DNA from: UBA6168 sp039819485
GTDB lineage: Bacteria; Bacteroidota; Bacteroidia; Chitinophagales; Saprospiraceae
Reading direction: 5' to 3'
Length of the DNA stretch: 64,000 nucleotides
Assembly (NCBI GenBank): GCA_039819485.1
Contig: JBCBRY010000025.1
Coordinates: 1-64,000, forward strand
The position numbers were made by a program, and so were the translations under genes. Under the pieces are notes generated by a model. The model was not told the origin of the DNA. It did not search any database and saw nothing but the letters and a program-made list of their open reading frames with translations. Every line of letters begins with the position of its first letter. The first letter of the stretch is position 1. Shown in pieces: positions 44,181-52,183 of this stretch.

Positions 44181-44771
44181 ATGAAATTCAAAGAGGCTAT
44201 CGATAGTGTATCCAACTGGAAAAATATATTTTTCCTGGCCATTATTTTGCTGGTCATCATTGGGCTTATATTGCCAGAGGCCTCTCAATACCTGAAAGAG
44301 TGCATTAATGGGAACCGCCGACTGGACATGGCTTTTTTTTATACGCCGGAAGAAGTCTATCATTGTTTGGAAATGTATGGTGCGAAAGGACGCCAGGTAT
44401 ATATATTTGTCTTGCTGACACTCGATTTTATTTTCCCTGTTTTTTATACTCTATTTTTTTGTGGCATTATTTCCATACTGCTAAAAAAACATTCTTTGGA
44501 AAAATACTATTGGGCTGTCTACTTGCCCCTTCTTCCTTTTCTTTGTGATTTATTGGAGAATATGAGCATCGCTTTTATGTTATTTCAATTTCCTCTGAGA
44601 TTTACCATATTTATCCGCCTGACTGCCGCTTTAAATGTCATTAAATGGATTTCTCTCGGCCTCATAATAGCTGTGATCATTGCAGGAGCGGCAGTACTTT
44701 TATTTCACTTTTTAAAAAAAGCGGAACAAAAAATAATGGCCAATAAAAGCGCTCATCAGGCAGACTCGTAA
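44181..44771 (+). CDS. Small integral membrane protein next to the response regulator
   Basis: A 196-residue inner-membrane protein with about four helices: IFFLAIILLVIIGLILP (about 17-34), VYIFVLLTLDFIFPVFYTLF (about 75-95), a run through AVYLPLLPFLCDLLENMSIAF (about 112-135), and a C-terminal helix WISLGLIIAVIIAGAAVLLFHFL. Between helices 1 and 2 lies an extracytoplasmic loop (PEASQYLKECINGNRRLDMAF). I use ATG at 44181 (MKFKEAIDSVSNWK); the frame is open to 44061 but overlaps the shared motif. No family recognised; a transport or sensing role in the signalling cluster is conceivable. It converges with preA, 9 bases apart. Confidence 0.6.
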   Translation: MKFKEAIDSVSNWKNIFFLAIILLVIIGLILPEASQYLKECINGNRRLDMAFFYTPEEVYHCLEMYGAKGRQVYIFVLLTLDFIFPVFYTLFFCGIISILLKKHSLEKYYWAVYLPLLPFLCDLLENMSIAFMLFQFPLRFTIFIRLTAALNVIKWISLGLIIAVIIAGAAVLLFHFLKKAEQKIMANKSAHQADS

Positions 44772-44780
44772 AGTTGGCAA

Positions 44781-46106
44781 TCAATACTTTTTCAACGCCG
44801 CTGTCGGCTCTGGCACCCAGTGTCCTTTCCCGCCGGCCCGGTCATCATTGAAAGAAGTAGGCGCTTTGTCGTTCGCCATATATTCTTTCCAGGTTTCATG
44901 TTGCTGGCCATCGTCTTTTCTCACCATTGTGATACATTCTTCTACCGGGCAAACAAGTGAACACAGGTTACACCCGACACAATTTTCCTCAATTATTTCC
45001 GGCACCCGGCTACCGTTTTTTGGCAGTGCAATTGCTTGGTGCGCACCGTCGTCGCAAGCTGTATAGCACAATTGGCAACCGATGCATTTATCTGCATTGA
45101 TATGCGCTTTTACATCGTATTTTAAATTCAGGTGTTCCCATGTTTTTACATTTGGCAGGGCCTTGCCGATCAAATCGTCCAGTTTCTCAAATCCTTTTTC
45201 CCGCATATAATTTTCCAGCCCCGGAATCATTTCCCGTACTATGCCAAAGCCATAATGCATGGCTGCCGTACACACCTGTACATTGCTGGCCCCAAGCAAC
45301 ATATGCTCCACCGCATCCCGCCAGTTTTCAATACCGCCGATGCCGGAGATCGGAATGTTTACACCGGCGTGCTGCGCACAGTTTTTCACCATGTTCAGCG
45401 CAATGGGCTTGACCGCCGGGCCGCAATAACCACCATTGGTGCTCTGGCCGTCCACGATCGGATAAGGTACAAATTGATCGAGGTCTACCCCGACCAGACT
45501 CTGAATGGTATTGATCAAAGAAATAGCATCTGCACCACCCTGAGCTGCCGCAAAAGCCGGCTCCGTAATGTCAGTAATATTCGGCGTCAGTTTAACGATG
45601 ACGGGCTTGGTGGCCACCTCTTTGACCCATTCCGTGATGGTTTTCAAAACACTCGGTTCTTGTCCGACGGCCGAGCCCATGCCCCGTTCGCACATGCCAT
45701 GTGGGCAGCCAAAATTCAGTTCCAACCCATCCGCTCCAGCATTCTCTGCATCCTTTACGATCTGGTGCCATTCCTTCCTCGACTCGACCATAAGTGAAGC
45801 GACGACGGCATGGTCAGGAAAATATTTTTTCACCTCCTCTATTTCCCGCAGATTGTCCGCCAGCGGCCGGTCCGTGATCAATTCAATGTTATTGAAACCG
45901 ACCATGCGGTTGCTGCGGTAATTGATGGCCCCATACCTACTTGAGGTATTGATAACGGGCACACCCAATGTTTTCCAAACGGCCCCGCCCCAGCCTGCAT
46001 CAAATGCTTTCATGACCTGGTAGCCGGAATTGGTCGGCGGTGCCGAGGCGAGCCAAAATGGGTTGGGAGATTTTATTCCTGCGAGGTTGGCGGAAATGTC
46101 GGGCAT
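44781..46106 (-). CDS. preA: NAD-dependent dihydropyrimidine dehydrogenase subunit PreA
   Basis: The catalytic subunit (441 residues) of the two-subunit enzyme that reduces uracil and thymine to the dihydro forms, first step of reductive pyrimidine breakdown. The FMN barrel of dihydroorotate-dehydrogenase type spans about residues 1-330 (ANLAGIKSPNPFWLASAPPT, LELNFGCPHGMCERGMG, VKLTPNITDITE, ISGIGGIENWRDAVEHMLLGA). The C-terminus carries two 4Fe-4S clusters of ferredoxin type (CIGCQLCYTAC and CVGCNLCSLVCP). Works with PreT, encoded upstream; an S23-type gene is wedged between. Last gene of the minus-strand pyrimidine operon. Confidence 0.95.
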   Translation of the reverse strand: MPDISANLAGIKSPNPFWLASAPPTNSGYQVMKAFDAGWGGAVWKTLGVPVINTSSRYGAINYRSNRMVGFNNIELITDRPLADNLREIEEVKKYFPDHAVVASLMVESRKEWHQIVKDAENAGADGLELNFGCPHGMCERGMGSAVGQEPSVLKTITEWVKEVATKPVIVKLTPNITDITEPAFAAAQGGADAISLINTIQSLVGVDLDQFVPYPIVDGQSTNGGYCGPAVKPIALNMVKNCAQHAGVNIPISGIGGIENWRDAVEHMLLGASNVQVCTAAMHYGFGIVREMIPGLENYMREKGFEKLDDLIGKALPNVKTWEHLNLKYDVKAHINADKCIGCQLCYTACDDGAHQAIALPKNGSRVPEIIEENCVGCNLCSLVCPVEECITMVRKDDGQQHETWKEYMANDKAPTSFNDDRAGGKGHWVPEPTAALKKY

Positions 46107-46134
46107 AATTTTTTTGTTATTTCTTTTAAAAATT

Positions 46135-46163
46135 AAAAATCGTTGATCAATAATCCTTTAATC
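46135..46163. repeat. 29-base direct repeat, left copy
   Basis: Starts AAAAATCGTTGATCAATAAT and ends CCTTTAATC; identical to 46625-46653, 490 bases away. The S23-type gene lies between. To its right, ATCGTTAATC recurs inverted as GATTAACGAT (46196-46205). Confidence 0.95.
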
Positions 46164-46236
46164 GTTAATCAGTTTTTTTTGAATAACGATTAAAAGATTA
46201 ACGATATGTGATTTTTGATTTGATGGAATATTGGAA

Positions 46237-46593
46237 TTATGGATTTTTATTTTTTGAAGTTTTTATGCTTTTAACAAAAATAGAAATCAGTTCATCATTT
46301 TCGTTCAACAAAAGACTCAATCGTTTTTCTGAAAACCATTTTCTTTTTTCGATTATTCGAAGACAAACGTGCGACTCCCTCAATTCTTTTAAACATACTT
46401 TCATTTTATGTCTATAATCTGCCCCCGACTCAGCTGCCCGCGCCTCTCCATAATTTAATGCAGGAGCAGTTCCCGACCGAAGCAATTGTCCTCCCAGATG
46501 TTTCCCTGCTGGAGATTTGGGTAGCGCTTCAGATAAATCAATAACTCTTGAAGCAAATTCGATCAACCTGCTTTCCAGTTCTCGAGGGGTCAT
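46237..46593 (-). CDS. Four-helix-bundle protein, S23 (23S rRNA intervening sequence) family
   Basis: A 118-residue all-helical protein of the S23 / four-helix-bundle family, first found in 23S rRNA intervening sequences and frequent as single genes in Bacteroidota; cellular role unknown. Diagnostic segments: FASRVIDLSEALPKSPAGKHLGGQLLRSGTA, NYGEARAAESGADYRHKMKVCLKELRES and LLNENDELISIF. I start at ATG 46593 (MTPRELESRLIEF); a few more codons run to 46626. It sits between preT and preA in the same direction and is bracketed by a 29-base direct repeat, the right copy of which overlaps the preT 3' end, suggesting that the cassette was inserted. Confidence 0.88.
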   Translation of the reverse strand: MTPRELESRLIEFASRVIDLSEALPKSPAGKHLGGQLLRSGTAPALNYGEARAAESGADYRHKMKVCLKELRESHVCLRIIEKRKWFSEKRLSLLLNENDELISIFVKSIKTSKNKNP

Positions 46594-46624
46594 AATATTT
46601 ATTTTCGGAACGTATGAAAAAATC

Positions 46625-46653
46625 AAAAATCGTTGATCAATAATCCTTTAATC
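46625..46653. repeat. 29-base direct repeat, right copy
   Basis: Identical to 46135-46163. Its last six bases include the preT stop codon (46648-46650). Confidence 0.95.
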
Positions 46654-47982
46654 TGCAATCAAAAAAGAATCAATTCCCTTCGCCGCTTTCTTCCCTTCCG
46701 CTGCGGCATTCACTACTTCTGCGCCACCGTTTACTGCATCACCTCCGGCAAAATATTTTGGATTCGACGTTTGCAACGTATCGGCATTCACTTCTATTTT
46801 TCCTTTTTTATCAAAATTCAGGTTATTTATGTTTGATAAAAAATCCGTTTGCTTTTTTTGTCCGGTTGCTAAAATGACGGTGTCGCAATTTATTTTAAAA
46901 TCACTGCCGTCTATTTTTTCCACTTTTCCATTTTCCGTTTTCGTTTTCGTTTTTATAAAATGTACGCCTTCTACTTTTCCATCTCCGAAAATAGCAGTTG
47001 GTGAAACATTAAATAAGCCTTTTACGCCCGCCGCTTTGGCCAAATCATATTCAAATTCATAGGCCCCCATTTCTTCTTTCGATCGGCGATAGGCTAAAAT
47101 TACTTCTGCCGCTCCCAAGCGGGCCGATTCGGAAGCCGCATCCATTGCCGTATTTCCACCACCAATAACAATTATTTTTTGGCCGACTTTTACATTTAAT
47201 GAATTTAATTTTATTTGCTCAATATATTCCGTAGCGCCAATACAATTATTTAATTTTTCACCGTCGATATTTAATGGTCGGGTTTCGCCCAAACCTATCC
47301 CTAAAAATATCGCGTCATAATCATTTTCTAATTTATTTAATTGCTCTGTTGAATTAATTGGTGAATTATATTCAATATTAAATCCAAATTGTTTTTGCAA
47401 ATAATTAATTTCATTCAACACGTCTTCATTGGTTACTTTATAAGGCGCACAGCCATATAATGCCAAACCGGATGGTTGGTTTTTTGCCTCATAAATATTT
47501 ACCTCGTATCCCATTAATCGTAATTCACATGCACAGGAAATACCCGCCGGCCCTGCGCCAATAACGGCCACTTTTTTTCCATTGTCATTTTTTAATTCAT
47601 AAAGCGATTTGTTTTTTTTAATAATGGCATTTGTTGCAAAACTTTGCAAACGACCGATTTCAATGGGCTTTACATCTTGGAGGTTATATACGCAAGCGCC
47701 TTCGCACAGTACTTCCGTCGGACAAACTTTGCCACATATATTTCCAAAATAATTGGCATCATAAATTGTCTTGGCAGCCCCTTCAATATTATCCGTGTGT
47801 ATTTGTCGGATAAATAATGGAATGTCGATTCCCGACGGGCATGCCTGCACACACGGTGCATCATAGCAAAACAAACACCTCGAACTTTCATAATAAGCCA
47901 TCGTCGGGTTCATATATGGCTTTATTTGTTCGAAAGCATTATTTACATCTTCTTGCGTATTTGGAATTTTATATTCGGGCAT
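46648..47982 (-). CDS. preT: NAD-dependent dihydropyrimidine dehydrogenase subunit PreT
   Basis: The electron-input subunit (444 residues) of the PreAT enzyme, of the glutamate-synthase small-subunit type. N-terminal cysteine-rich region for Fe-S clusters (CLFCYDAPCVQACPSGIDIP, NICGKVCPTEVLCEGAC), FAD-binding GxGxxG (KVAVIGAGPAGISCACEL, about residues 137-155), NAD-binding motif (KIIVIGGGNTAMDAASES, about 265-283), and the closing FAD motif (ATGQKK, YFAGGDAVNGGAEVVNAAAEGKKAA). It passes electrons from NADH to PreA. Follows the amidohydrolase gene after a 134-base gap filled by a long inverted repeat. AT-rich codon use differs somewhat from its GC-richer neighbours preA and hydA. Confidence 0.95.
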   Translation of the reverse strand: MPEYKIPNTQEDVNNAFEQIKPYMNPTMAYYESSRCLFCYDAPCVQACPSGIDIPLFIRQIHTDNIEGAAKTIYDANYFGNICGKVCPTEVLCEGACVYNLQDVKPIEIGRLQSFATNAIIKKNKSLYELKNDNGKKVAVIGAGPAGISCACELRLMGYEVNIYEAKNQPSGLALYGCAPYKVTNEDVLNEINYLQKQFGFNIEYNSPINSTEQLNKLENDYDAIFLGIGLGETRPLNIDGEKLNNCIGATEYIEQIKLNSLNVKVGQKIIVIGGGNTAMDAASESARLGAAEVILAYRRSKEEMGAYEFEYDLAKAAGVKGLFNVSPTAIFGDGKVEGVHFIKTKTKTENGKVEKIDGSDFKINCDTVILATGQKKQTDFLSNINNLNFDKKGKIEVNADTLQTSNPKYFAGGDAVNGGAEVVNAAAEGKKAAKGIDSFLIAD

Positions 47983-47998
47983 ATTTTGATAAAATTAA

Positions 47999-48104
47999 TT
48001 TCCCGCAGGGTTTCGCAAAGTTTTGTCGCTGCGTCGCGCTGAGTTAAATCAAGAAAAAACTCTGCGAAACATTGCGTTAAAACTTTGCGAACCTCTGCGG
48101 GAAA
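47999..48104. repeat. Long inverted repeat of TTTGCG/CTCTGCG words within the operon
   Basis: Left arm 47999-48045 (TTTCCCGCAGGGTTTCGCAA...) pairs imperfectly with 48058-48104, about 47 bases each. It fills most of the gap between the amidohydrolase and preT genes. No T-run in the direction of the operon. Confidence 0.88.
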
Positions 48105-48116
48105 CCAAGTCAAGTA

Positions 48117-48983
48117 TTAAAGCTCTGTCAAACGGCCATACGTCTCCGGCCGGCGATCACGGAAAAACTGCCAGGTGCTCCGCACATCATCAATCATATC
48201 GAGGTCAAATTCGGCAATTAATAGTTCGTCGTTTTCTTCGGAGGCCTGTGCAAAAATTTGTCCACGTGGGTCAACGAAATACGAGCTGCCGTAAAACCGG
48301 CCGATGCTCCAGGGTTTTTCCACCCCGACCCGGTTGATGCACCCCATAAAATAACCGTTGGCCGCAGCATGTGCCGGCTGTTCCAGTTTCCACAAATATT
48401 GTGAAAGCCCGGCAACGGTTGCAGAAGGATTATAAACGATTTCTGCCCCGTTCAATCCCAATATACGAGCGCCGTCCGGGAAGTGCCGGTCATAACAAAT
48501 ATAAACGCCGATTTTTGCGTAGCGGGTTTCGAAAACGGGGTAGCCTAGGTTGCCTGGTTTGAAAAAGAATTTTTCCCAAAAACCGGACGTATGCGGGATG
48601 TGGTTTTTTCGGTATTTTCCCAAATAGGTGCCGTCCGCATCAATCACGGCAGCCGTGTTGTATAAAACGCCGGCCTGTTCTTTTTCAAAAATCGGGACGA
48701 TCATCACCATCTGGTATTTCTTCGCATACGCCGCCATGCGCTCGGTCGTCGGGCCGGGAACGGATTCGGCTGAGGCGTACCATTTGGCATCCTGTCCGGG
48801 GCAGAAGTAAGGCGTATTGAATATTTCCTGCAGGCACAAAACCTGCACCCCTTTTTTCCCTGCTTCTTCAATGTACGGAATGTGTTTTTCTACCATGGCC
48901 TCCATGATTTCCTCGATGGTGCCTTCTCCTTCCGTCATCGGGAGGCTCATTTGAATCAGGCCGGATTTTACTTTTCTGGGCAT
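48117..48983 (-). CDS. Nitrilase-family amidohydrolase, probable beta-ureidopropionase
   Basis: A 288-residue carbon-nitrogen hydrolase. The catalytic triad is visible: Glu in the KHIPYIEEA-VQVLCLQEIFNTPYF region, Lys in YRKNHIPH, and Cys in VYICYDRHFPDGAR. N-carbamoylputrescine amidases share this look, but the setting between dihydropyrimidinase and preT/preA argues that it hydrolyses N-carbamoyl-beta-alanine, third step of reductive pyrimidine breakdown. I start at ATG 48983 (MPRKVKSGLIQ); a TTG three codons upstream (48992) is possible. A 22-base inverted repeat separates it from the dihydropyrimidinase gene. Confidence 0.85.
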   Translation of the reverse strand: MPRKVKSGLIQMSLPMTEGEGTIEEIMEAMVEKHIPYIEEAGKKGVQVLCLQEIFNTPYFCPGQDAKWYASAESVPGPTTERMAAYAKKYQMVMIVPIFEKEQAGVLYNTAAVIDADGTYLGKYRKNHIPHTSGFWEKFFFKPGNLGYPVFETRYAKIGVYICYDRHFPDGARILGLNGAEIVYNPSATVAGLSQYLWKLEQPAHAAANGYFMGCINRVGVEKPWSIGRFYGSSYFVDPRGQIFAQASEENDELLIAEFDLDMIDDVRSTWQFFRDRRPETYGRLTEL

Positions 48984-49000
48984 ATTTGACAATCATTTTT

Positions 49001-49069
49001 TTAAACACATAGACCCCATAAGTTCACCTAAGTATTAAATACATAAGCTTATGTGGATTATGTGTTTAA
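49001..49069. repeat. Long inverted repeat of ACACATA words within the operon
   Basis: TTAAACACATAGACCCCATAAG-type left arm (49001-49022) pairs with 49048-49069, about 19 of 22 positions. It occupies the whole gap between the dihydropyrimidinase stop and the amidohydrolase start. Confidence 0.82.
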
Positions 49070-50452
49070 TTAAATTATTTTTGAAATTTTATCACGTTTC
49101 ACAAACGCACCATATCCCTTTTTAATTTTGACCTTTCCTTTATCAATTGCCACTTTTCCGCGTAAAATAACCTGCCGGCATTTGCCTTTTAATTTCCATC
49201 CCTCGTAGCCCGAATAGTCCACGTTCATGTGGTGGGTTTCTGTAGAAATAACATGCTCTTGATTCGGATCAAAAATAACAAGATCGGCATCTGAGCCTGG
49301 GGCAATGCAACCTTTTTTCGGGTACATGCCGAAAATTTTAGCGGGGTTGGTGGAAGTGACTTCTACATATTTATTGGGACTGATCTTCCCTGTGTTGACG
49401 CCTTCCGTCCAGAGGAGTTCCATGCGGTTTTCGATGGCGGGGTGGCCGTTGGGTATTTTAGAAAAGTCGTCTTTGCCCATCATTTTTTGTTCCCACTTGA
49501 ACGGACAATGGTCGGTAGCAACGATCTGCAACAAACCCTGGTTGAGGCCCGCCCACAAAGCATCCTGGTCTTTCTTTTGGCGGAGCGGCGGACTCATCAC
49601 CCACTTGGCGCCTTCCGGATTCTGTTCATATAAAGAGGCATCCAAAATGAGGTATTGGATACAAGTTTCACCAAATACTTTTTGGTTGCGGAAAGTCGCC
49701 TCCCTTACGGCGTTCACGGCACCCTCACAGGTCATATGGACGATGTAAGCAGGCACCCCGGTATAATTGGCAAGGTCGGTAAAACGGGCAGATGCCTCAG
49801 CCTCTGTGACTTCAGGTTGGGAAAGATAATGATAGAGCGGCGAGAGCTTTCCTTCCGCCCGGTGCCTGGCAATGAGCTTATCGATCATATCGCCGTTGGT
49901 CGCGTGGACGGTCACCATACCGCCCCTTTTTTTCACCTCTTGCATCAGGTCGACCATTTGGCCGTCGTCGATCATGAGGGCGCCTTTGTAGGCCATGAAA
50001 GTTTTGAAAGAAGTAATGCCTTCCTCCTCAACCATTTTTACAATTTCCTTCTTGGTTTTTTCATTAAAATCCGTAACGGCCATGTGGAAAGAATAATCGC
50101 CGTAACAATTGCCATTGGAACGCCGCTGCCAGGCACGGAGGGCATGCTTGAGCGATTTGCCCTGCGTTTGCAAAATGAAATCGATGACCATTGTGGTACC
50201 GCCGTGCAAGGCCGCCAAGGTGCCCGAAGCATAGTCATCGCTGGAGAAAGTTCCCATGAACGGCATGGCCAGATGGACGTGCGGATCAATGCCACCGGGA
50301 AAGACAACCATATCGGTGGCATCGATGGTGCGCCGAGCTTTAACATCGAGGGACTTGCCGATGGAGCGGATGGTTTCGCCTTTTATGTAAATGTCACCGA
50401 TGAAGTCGTCAGAGGCGGTGATGATGCGGCCGTTTTTGATGAGGATGGACAT
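49070..50452 (-). CDS. hydA: Dihydropyrimidinase (hydantoinase)
   Basis: A 460-residue cytoplasmic zinc amidohydrolase opening the dihydropyrimidine ring, step two of uracil/thymine breakdown. Metal ligands: the HxH pair in GGIDPHVHLAMPFMGT (about residues 55-70), the carbamylated Lys in SFKTFMAYKG, His residues in TVHATNGD and YIVHMTCEGA, and the Asp in VATDHCPF. The length fits the family. First gene of the minus-strand operon hydA-amidohydrolase-preT-(S23)-preA; together these turn uracil into beta-alanine, CO2 and ammonia. The upstream gap to the divergent T9SS gene is about 200 bases, in which I see no consensus promoter. Confidence 0.93.
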   Translation of the reverse strand: MSILIKNGRIITASDDFIGDIYIKGETIRSIGKSLDVKARRTIDATDMVVFPGGIDPHVHLAMPFMGTFSSDDYASGTLAALHGGTTMVIDFILQTQGKSLKHALRAWQRRSNGNCYGDYSFHMAVTDFNEKTKKEIVKMVEEEGITSFKTFMAYKGALMIDDGQMVDLMQEVKKRGGMVTVHATNGDMIDKLIARHRAEGKLSPLYHYLSQPEVTEAEASARFTDLANYTGVPAYIVHMTCEGAVNAVREATFRNQKVFGETCIQYLILDASLYEQNPEGAKWVMSPPLRQKKDQDALWAGLNQGLLQIVATDHCPFKWEQKMMGKDDFSKIPNGHPAIENRMELLWTEGVNTGKISPNKYVEVTSTNPAKIFGMYPKKGCIAPGSDADLVIFDPNQEHVISTETHHMNVDYSGYEGWKLKGKCRQVILRGKVAIDKGKVKIKKGYGAFVKRDKISKII

Positions 50453-50659
50453 ATCTGATTAAATTTTATTCGGTTTTTGCTCTTCAAGTTTCAAAGAGCC
50501 CTAAATTGGGAAAAAAATTCCTTATTCAAAAACTCATAAGCTTTCGATTAAAAAACTTGGCTTTGTGGTAACTTTCAAAACCGGATTTTAAAATTGATAA
50601 AGTCAAACGTGCCGACAACAGCAAACTTTCCTGTCCGTTTGGTATTCATGTTCTCTTTT

Positions 50660-52132
50660 ATGAAAAAATTCTACTGCTGCTTTTGCTTTTTGCTCTTTTT
50701 AATGCCTGTATGGTCACAGGAATACAAAATCATTCCGAATGATTATGAATCCACTCATTGGTTCGGATACTCGGTTGCCATCGATGGGGAGTATGCCATT
50801 GTAGGAACCCGGAAAGACCATACCTATGGGTATGGGACGGGAGCTGCATATATTTTTAAACAAGAAGATTCAGGCTGGATACAACAAGTCAAGCTATTTG
50901 CTGATGATGAGTTCACGTTCGATGGGGATGGATACGGATACGAAGTAGCCATGAGCGGCAATATTGCACTTGTAGGAGACTACGTACACGATGTTCCAGA
51001 AAATAATAGCGGAGCTGTACATGTTTATTTTTTAGAGGATAATGAGTGGCAGTTTATGTCCAAAATAATCCCAGCAGACAATGAGGCCATTGACTTTTTT
51101 GGCGCACATATTTCTTTGCATAATGATTTGGCCCTGATCAGTTCCAGAGGAGATGATGACGTAGGTGAAAACTTTGGATCAGCCTATGTTTATCAATTAG
51201 TCGATTCCGAATGGCAACAACAAGCCAAGTTTACGCCCAACCCCAACACCTCCAAAGATTATTCCTATGGAGAAGCACTCGCTATCAATGATGAATTTGC
51301 GGTAGTTGGCAGCTATAAAGATACCACAGACGGCTATGAGTACAGCGGGACGGTCTACGTGTATAAAAAAGCAGGTAGTGAATGGATTTTCGATACCCAA
51401 CTTTCACCGGAGACACCTTTTGAAAGAGCCATTTTCGGACGGACAGTGGCAATTGAAGATAATCGAATTCTGGTTGGTGCCCCCGGAGCAGAAGTCGACG
51501 GGGTGGCTACAGGCGCAGCTTATATGTTTGAAAACATGGACGGCAAATGGGTACAAACGGCCGTGCTGACGGTACCAACTGCCAAAGAATCTGACAACAT
51601 CGGATTTCACGTTTCTTTCTCCGGACAACATGCTTTTATCAGCAGCACGGAGCAGGAAGGCCTTGCAGAAAGTGGTTTAGTCCATTGGTTCAGGGAAATT
51701 AACGGCAGGTGGATTTTTCAACAAACCATCAAAGCCTCTGACAATAAACCTTTCAGCCGTTATACTTTTCGAGGCATTGATTTTTCAGGTAATCACCTGA
51801 TCGTCTCCGCATACTCCGATCATGTCATTGACTTTGACGATGCCGGCTCGGCATATATTTACGACGTATGCGAATTTCTGTCTGAAGGAATTGACAGCCT
51901 AAATTATGAAATAACATTTTATCCAAACCCCACTCGCGGATCAATAAAAATCAACCTACCTGAAGCTTGCACTCAAGCCAACGCGATGGTGTATGACGTC
52001 AGAGGGTCTTTGGTCGGTAAATACGTAATAATTGGAGACCACCTCGACCTATCGAATCTGCCTTCAGCCTTGTACATGGTACAAATCCAGGCTCCTCAAA
52101 ATGAATATTTACTAAAGGTGCTCAAAAAATAA
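50660..52132 (+). CDS. FG-GAP/beta-propeller secreted protein with T9SS tail
   Basis: A 490-residue extracellular protein. MKKFYCCFCFLLFLMPVWSQ is a signal peptide; I choose ATG 50660, since the frame open to 50594 adds non-signal residues. The body consists of about seven blades of roughly 50 residues, each with G(Y/F/R)-x-V/A-x-(I/M)-x-(G/D)-(E/N/D)-x-A-(I/L/V)-(V/I)-G, as in HWFGYSVAIDGEYAIVGTRK and YGYEVAMSGNIALVGDYV, characteristic of FG-GAP/integrin-alpha-like propellers. The end (ITFYPNPTRGSIKINLPEA to NEYLLKVLKK) is a T9SS sorting domain. Probably a surface adhesin; binding partner unknown. Confidence 0.85.
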   Translation: MKKFYCCFCFLLFLMPVWSQEYKIIPNDYESTHWFGYSVAIDGEYAIVGTRKDHTYGYGTGAAYIFKQEDSGWIQQVKLFADDEFTFDGDGYGYEVAMSGNIALVGDYVHDVPENNSGAVHVYFLEDNEWQFMSKIIPADNEAIDFFGAHISLHNDLALISSRGDDDVGENFGSAYVYQLVDSEWQQQAKFTPNPNTSKDYSYGEALAINDEFAVVGSYKDTTDGYEYSGTVYVYKKAGSEWIFDTQLSPETPFERAIFGRTVAIEDNRILVGAPGAEVDGVATGAAYMFENMDGKWVQTAVLTVPTAKESDNIGFHVSFSGQHAFISSTEQEGLAESGLVHWFREINGRWIFQQTIKASDNKPFSRYTFRGIDFSGNHLIVSAYSDHVIDFDDAGSAYIYDVCEFLSEGIDSLNYEITFYPNPTRGSIKINLPEACTQANAMVYDVRGSLVGKYVIIGDHLDLSNLPSALYMVQIQAPQNEYLLKVLKK

Positions 52133-52183
52133 ATCCAGATTCGGTTCTATAGCTTATCTTGTTCAGCGAAAAATCAAACTATT

